Position numbers and translations under genes: made by a program. From positions 124,001-188,000 of the forward strand of contig NHZP01000020.1 in the NCBI GenBank assembly GCA_003313425.1: a stretch of DNA of 64,000 bases. The letters run 5' to 3'. The notes under the pieces are model-generated. The model did no database searches. It was not told the origin of the DNA and worked only from the letters and a program-made list of their open reading frames with translations. This stretch comes from Pseudopyrenochaeta lycopersici. Taxonomy: Eukaryota; Ascomycota; Dothideomycetes; Pleosporales; Pseudopyrenochaetaceae. Shown here piece by piece: positions 58,128-64,000 of this stretch (positions are counted from its first letter, which is position 1; each line of letters starts with the position of its first letter).

Positions 58128-58643
58128 ATGTCCCTCAGCAAGATCACCACCTGCCTCTGGTTTGAGGACAGTGTGGCAGCGGAAGAAGCAGCGAAGGCGT
58201 ACACCTCCATCTTTCCCAACTCGCATATCACCAATACAAAGTACTACTTGGACGCCGGCTCTGAGTGTCATGGCCATAATGCGGGTGACTTGCTCATTAT
58301 CTCCTTCACGCTGAATGGTCAGCCATTCGTCATCCTCAATGGTGGGGCCCAGCCCAATATCAAGCACAATGAAGCCGTCTCCTTTCAAGTCGAATGCAAG
58401 GATCAGGAAGAGGTTGATCACTATTGGAATAGTTTGGGAAAGGGAGGTGCGGAGGAGAAGCAGAATTGTGGCTGGCTGGCAGATAAGTGGGGCATTTCCT
58501 GGCAGATTGTTCCGAAGCAGTTGATCGAATGGTTAGACGATGAGAATAAAGAGAAGGCTGGCAGGGTTACTACAGCAATGATGTCCATGAAGAAGTTGAA
58601 TATTGAGGGACTAAAAAAGGCGTATGAGGGCACAGAGTCTTGA
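58128..58643 (+). CDS. PhnB-like glyoxalase-fold (VOC) protein
   Basis: A single exon of 171 residues from the ATG at 58128 (the frame is open further up, but only from TTG). It starts SKITTCLWFEDSVAAEEAAK and continues with YYLDAGSECHGHNAGDLLII and FVILNGG, typical of the PhnB/3-dmu-9_3-mt family in the vicinal-oxygen-chelate superfamily. NCGWLADKWGISWQIVP and the later VTTAMMSMKKLNIEGLKKAY complete the pattern. Despite the database name, most members are not proven ubiquinone methyltransferases, and no SAM-binding motif is visible. The protein is probably cytosolic and metal-binding; the reaction is unknown. Confidence 0.9.
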   Translation: MSLSKITTCLWFEDSVAAEEAAKAYTSIFPNSHITNTKYYLDAGSECHGHNAGDLLIISFTLNGQPFVILNGGAQPNIKHNEAVSFQVECKDQEEVDHYWNSLGKGGAEEKQNCGWLADKWGISWQIVPKQLIEWLDDENKEKAGRVTTAMMSMKKLNIEGLKKAYEGTES

Positions 58644-59538
58644 GGAAGGCATTTTCTCTGAATAGCATATGGCTAGTCCATTCACGTACAACAGATGATA
58701 TGACGCGAGTAGCACACATTTTTACCTGCTGCATTGACTAATCCTGTTCGAATCCGCCGCTGTTCATCACTAAAAGCAGATCACATCTGAATATGTGGAG
58801 ATTGGAAGTTTTGACACTACGCCCAATCCTCCGAATGTGGTGTATTATATAAGTGTGCTTACGTTTTTTCGGGAGTGTAAAATTTTGTAGTCAATACATT
58901 GCGCAGACTGACCTGTCAGCAATTCTCGTTGATGTTAATGCGAACAGTGTTGTCAAAGAGGCTTAATATACATCCACCTTTGTAGGTGTGGTCTTTTGTA
59001 AAAAAAAAAGGGGTCTATCTGCGGCTTTCCCAATTTGTACATCTGGGTCTCAGCTTGAATAGCTGTGCCAACGTCCCAGATTTGCGAACTACACGATGCC
59101 GTGCCAACGTGTTGAGCCACAATCAATGCTTGTTATGTTTCGTTGCATTTGTTAAATCTCAACATAGATATGACGTCACTATTACGATAAATTCGATTTT
59201 TTGTCTTGTTGTAAAGTCGACCATAATTCCGCCCTTTGAAACTATAGACCGTCGGTGCTATCGCTTCAGACACACTATGGACTTGATGAGACATAGGTTC
59301 ACAATTTGCGCTGCATACATATCGCGAATGACGTGTGCGCAAAACATGGCCAAGTCCGGCAACCGTGCGAGGCGGATCTAGATTTTTAGACTCTTACCAC
59401 TTTCTCATCCCATATTGCACTTGAACCGATGTTTACACATAGCTTCATTGACAGCGACCCTCGTCATGCCACCCAAGCCAAGACTAGGCGCATAGGAAAA
59501 CGTAGGAGCCAACCACAGTTGAGGCTGCACCGTCAGTC
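58644..59538. other. Intergenic region, PhnB-like gene to histidine kinase
   Basis: An 895-bp AT-rich spacer between tandem plus-strand genes, including a run of nine A near 59000. No gene or RNA was recognised. The kinase promoter should lie at its right end. Confidence 0.45.
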
Positions 59539-62500
59539 ATGGAGCAATCATCCAGTCCTCAGCCCCTCGATTTATCCCAAAATGGCACGGAAACTCTGCA
59601 TGAGGTGGGCATGCTGGACTTGTTGGACCACGATTCACGGCCTACGCTTATTCTTGCGGCGACGATTGTCGGTGTCCCCTCTAAGCACATGGCTTTACCA
59701 GTATACTGGAACCCAGCCATGGCCGCCACCAACTCTGGTCGTTTGTTAGATGCATTGAGGGACAGGCCTAGCGAGAACAGTACGAGAACAGAAAACTCGG
59801 AGGCTTTCAGGCGGTTTCGAGGCTGGATCCTTGAACAGGAAACCACAAGCAACCCTTGCCTATATTGTGACTTTATTTGGACGAAAGTTCGTGTTGCAAA
59901 CCGTTGGAATGTCATAAGTGGAATCTTAATCAACACACCTACGCTCAATGGGAGAGTAAGGCAAGAAAGAAGCCAGTCATCGAAAAGAAACTCGAAGTCA
60001 AAACTTCCCACATTCGACTGGACGGATGAATTGCCTCCATTGATGTTGTCCCCTCATATCGCATGGGCTCGTGGCATTGACTGGTCACAAACGCCGTTAG
60101 GCCCGATGGATACGTGGTCTTCACAGCTATGTAGCATTGCAAACCTTGTAATGCAAGACCCACGGCCAGCGGTTTGCTTTTACGGTCCAGATTTGATCAT
60201 GATATATAACGAGGCGGAAATTGAGCTTCTGGGAGATTTTCATCCTTGTATGGGTGTCAGTGCCCGTGTTGCTCTTGCTCCAGTCTGGTCAGAGTATTTT
60301 GAGCCAATGATTGTACAAAATATAGCAGGAAAAACGGTCGAGAAAATCAATACGGCCATTCACATGATGCGGAATGGATTTTTGGAGGAAACATATTTCT
60401 CGTTAAAGTTCATCCCAATTTTTGACTCCGAAGGCGCCACGGTTGGCCATTATGAGCCCCTTACTGAAACTGTACGTTCGTTGTCCCTTCTCCTCTATCA
60501 CACGCTCCAACATATCAGCAGCTATCACGGCGAAAAAAGACGCTCTGGAGATATTGAGAAAAAGACAGAACCGCCCCTGTATCTCAAATATTCTCATTCT
60601 AAGTGTTTGCTGATGAATATATAGACTAGAGATGTCATCGCGCAAAGGCAATCGCAGACACTTCTTGAGCTAAGCGAAGAAATACCGCGAGCACGTAACA
60701 TTGAATCGTACTGGACCAATGCTATCGAAGTATTTGCTCGTAACGATAAAGACATCCCGTTCGCTTTGCTCTACTCAGTGGACGCTGTCGAAGATTCAGA
60801 TTCAAGCAGGGCTCGATTTGCTGATACTCATCCACAATGTACGCTTCGAGGTTCAGTGGGTCTACCCATAGGTTCGCATGCGGGGCCTGCACACCTCGAC
60901 TTCAGATATGATCACGGCTTTGCCCCATACTTTCGGCAAGCTATGCTCGCCCGGAAGCCAACAACGGTCCAGTTTGACGAAGACTCACGAGCTGCGGACC
61001 TTGTTCGAGGAATTCAATGGCAAGGCTTCGGAGAACCCTGCAGAGCCGCTGCTATATGCCCTCTCAATCCGACTTCGTCAAGTGATAGCATTCTTGGTTT
61101 CATGGTCATAGGATTGAATCCTCGTCGGCCTTACAATGAAGACTACTTGCAATTCATTATGGTCGCGAGTCGGCTACTCTCTACTTCTCTCAACTCGATT
61201 TTGTCGCACGAAGAAGACATCAGACGTCGGGAGAGGGCAATCGCAAATGCCGAAGCAATGAAATATGAGCTCAAACAACAATTGCTCGAATCCCAGAAAG
61301 AGATAGAGCGAAATAGTTCAAAATTCCAACGTTTCGCGGAACGTGCTGATATTGGCATTTTCATTATTGATATGAATGGTGTCTACTCCTATAGGAATGC
61401 TGCTTGGTATAGTATTTTAGATCCAGATGATCGTGACATTGAACTGGGTGCAGCTTGGGACGCGCTTATAGATGATGAATCCAGAGCATTTGGTCAAGCA
61501 AAGTTTGCGGCGCTCATCGAGACAAAACAACATCAGTAAGCATTGTTATCCAGCAGATGATGTTGCTAACATATGTCAGGTCATTCGAGCTGCGGCTGAA
61601 GAGAACATGGAATGCACCAAGCCAAAGTTTCGATGACTCTATTCCTGAGCAACAGCCTATGTGGATTATCTGCTCTGTTCTCGCCGAGCTCACGGATGAT
61701 GGAGATGTATTAGAGATCATTGGCTGCATTACAGATATCAGGTAATATCCATCCTGGCACTCATTTCATGGCTAATTACATAGGAATGAAGTCAGCAGAA
61801 GTGGAGCGAAAAGCTCCAAGCCGCTCAAACTTCAAGAGCACAGGAGTCTAAACGGTCAGTTTGCTTCACCACATCACAATCTCACCATCTGAGCAGGTTT
61901 TAGGCAGCTGGAGAACTTCATTGACAGTACCTCGTAAGTCAGAAGCACTTTCACGCTCCAGAACACTTTCCTAATCGGTGTTAAACCCAGACACGAAATT
62001 CGAAATCCTATATCTGCTATCGTTCAATGCGCTGACGTAAGTTTCCCTCTCCCCAACCACATGATATCTGTCTAATTCTCCATTAGAGCATCATATCTTC
62101 CCATAAAGCCTTTGAGATTCGAACAGCTGACCAAGAAGCCTATCAAAACATCTCCGACAGCACTGTTGACTCTGCAGAGACTATTGTGCAGTGTTCAAAG
62201 CACATGAAAACCATCGTGGACGGTAAGTTAATACCTCCAGGTTTGCAATCGTTATGCAGAACACATCCCTCATTAATACTCCTAGATGTGCTCACGATGT
62301 CGAAATTGGACTCTGGGCTTTTCGTCATGACTCCAGTCGATGTACAGCTGGAGTCAATCGCACGAGATGCCGTCAGAATGTTCGAGGGCGAGGCCAGATC
62401 GGCGGGTGTAAACTTGGAATTCCGACTCGAAGAGTCATGCAAACGGATCCATATCGACTATGTCTCACTCGACCCAACCAGAGTGTTGCAGATCCTAATT

Positions 62501-63638
62501 GTAAAGACACTTAGTTCTTATTGGTTGACCAGAGCTGACAACACAGAATCTAATCACCAACGCCATCAAGTTCACTCGACTTGAAAAGACTCGCCATATT
62601 TCTGTCAGCCTAGGAATCTCCGTTGAGAGGCCAAGCTGCAATGCTGATGGGCAGGTACCCTTTATGTTGACATCTGAGCATTTGGAAGCAAGGACTCTGC
62701 AAGCGGACTGGGAGGATGGAGAAATAGTTAGTTCCGACTTGTCCTACAACACATGGCTATTACTGATGAGGAAAGATTTATGTTATCTTCTCTGTGCAAG
62801 ATACCGGTCGAGGCTTGAGCGATGCTGAACATGACCTCCTCTTTACCCGTTTCTCCCAAGCTTCGCCGCGTACACATATTGATTACGGTAATACACATAT
62901 CCCCCGTTCGTGCTGGGTTGCCCCTCTAACTGTGACCATTCAGGTGGTTCTGGACTCGGCCTATTCATCTCGAGGCGGCTCACGGAGATGCACGGCGGCG
63001 CCATCGGATTCGAGTCGAAAGCCGGGGTTGGCAGTACTTTCTCATTCTATGTGAAAAGCCGGAAGGTCGAAGTCCCATTCCAAGGGAAGGAAGCGAATAC
63101 TACAGCCAGCTTTAGTATACGTGCTCAAGAGATGGTTCTCAGTAGTAGATCTCGTGACGAGGAAGATAAGCCGCCGGACCTGGATGCAAGACTCATCAAG
63201 AACGAGGTTCCAACCAATGATATTTATGTTCTCATTGTAGAGGACAATCTAGTCAACCAACGCGTGCTCGCCATGCAACTACGAAACGTTGGGATGCGAG
63301 TGGCTGTGGCGAATCATGGCGTCGAGGCTCTCGCATACCTACGCAGCACAAAGTATTGCGTCGAGGATGAATCTGCCAATGATCTTTCCATAATTCTGAT
63401 GGATTGGGAAATGCCTGTGATGGATGGGCTGACTTGCGTTCGAAAAATTCGGCAGCTCCAAAAGGAAGGACTTGTGCGAAGACATGTGCCCGTCGTAGCG
63501 GTCACGGCAAATGTCAGATTTGAACAAGTCGAGGTGGCGCTGAGGGCAGGAATGGATGATGTGATCTCGAAACCGTTCAGGATACCTGAACTCTGTGCCT
63601 GCATACAGAAGACGCTTCATAGTACAGCTATGAAATGA
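59539..63638 (+). CDS. Hybrid histidine kinase, eleven exons
   Basis: Exons: 59539-60471, 60625-61535, 61580-61741, 61792-61854, 61904-61933, 61991-62036, 62087-62222, 62286-62500, 62547-62726, 62776-62887, 62944-63638; total 1,160 residues. Introns are 44-63 nt except the first (153 nt). The N-terminal ~600 residues have PAS-like stretches (PAVCFYGPDLIMIYNEAEIE; later a GIFIIDMNGVYSYRNAAWYS segment). The H-box FIDSTSHEIRNP places the phospho-accepting His at 701. The N-box NLITNAIKF is at 833-841, the first G-box VQDTGRGL follows near 900, and GGSGLGLF is near 930. The C-terminal receiver has E1029/D1030, the phospho-Asp D1083 in LMDWEMP, and K1139. All catalytic residues are present. Such kinases feed a phosphorelay (Ypd1, then Ssk1/Skn7) for stress or developmental signals. 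The class within fungal HHKs is not certain. Confidence 0.92.
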
Positions 63639-64000
63639 TCGCAAAATACGAAGAAATTGCAATGTAAGGCATCATTTGAGGAGAATGAACGGATCCTCTC
63701 TATGGTGTCTAGATACGCTGTAAAGACCTTCAGTAGTGACTTAACAAGTGCCCATGGGCGCCAGAGCAGATACCGAATACCCAAGTGTATTCACAAATAA
63801 TAGAGGTAAATAGTGGATTAGCTTTCTGTTAGACGCATACTTGCTAAAGTGATGAATGTTTGCTCTGGTTCTGATCCAAGAATTGGTTCGTAATAAGAGT
63901 GTGGCTGCATGATCGTAGTATAGCCGGCCACGTGTATTCTCCAGTTCTGACGAAAGGCCTTGCCCGCTCTTTATATCCCATTGAAACTGTGCTGCAGAAG
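63639..64000. other. Downstream region of the histidine kinase to the window edge
   Basis: 362 bp after the kinase stop codon. No open frame of note. It should hold the 3' untranslated region. Confidence 0.45.

Overview
The window is nuclear DNA of a filamentous ascomycete (Pezizomycotina), most likely a dothideomycete. The evidence is many short introns (about 44-100 nt, GT..AG, often with CTAAC/CTGAC-type branch sites), an Rgt1-type Zn2Cys6 regulator, a copper-fist regulator, a flavohaemoglobin, a hybrid histidine kinase and a 7TM protein of a fungal type. There is no operon logic; genes lie on both strands with their own promoters. Most gene models here were assembled by hand from several exons, and total exon length is divisible by three in every model offered as a complete intact gene; the low-confidence piece at 25314-25748 was joined only loosely.

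Layout. 1-6.1 kb: 3'-truncated MOT1-type molybdate transporter (-), two-exon SDR (+), an 867-residue disordered SQ/TQ-rich protein (-). 6.1-9.5 kb: no firm gene. 9.5-15.7 kb: copper-fist regulator (-) and Rgt1-like regulator (+) in divergent orientation over a 2.2-kb spacer. 16.6-23.4 kb: dense housekeeping block with the i-AAA protease Yme1 (-), an RraA-like aldolase (+), the complex III hinge protein Qcr6 (+) and an SLC49/FLVCR-like transporter (-). 23.4-27.9 kb: gene-poor, with decayed fragments. 27.9-29.1 kb: flavohaemoglobin (+). 29.1-33.8 kb: gene-poor. 33.8-40.3 kb: four-finger C2H2 regulator (+), epsin (+), F-box/2EXR-like protein (+). 40.3-46.9 kb: AT-rich decayed island holding a hidden two-exon 137-aa ORF, stop-interrupted fragments and a frameshifted SDR relic. 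46.9-47.8 kb: bZIP regulator (+). 50.2-56.4 kb: a Galpha-like pseudo-GTPase with an N-terminal helical domain (-), an F-box/WD40 protein (+) and a seven-helix membrane protein (-). 58.1-63.6 kb: PhnB-like protein (+) and an 11-exon hybrid histidine kinase (+).

The most interesting stretch is 50.2-56.4 kb. The Galpha-like protein has lost every recognisable catalytic and nucleotide-contact residue and carries a helical N-terminal domain. Its neighbours encode a WD40 protein and a 7TM protein, so the three shape classes of a G-protein pathway lie side by side. That they work together is only a hypothesis. No tRNA, rRNA, CRISPR array, transposase, reverse transcriptase or secondary-metabolite synthase was recognised.
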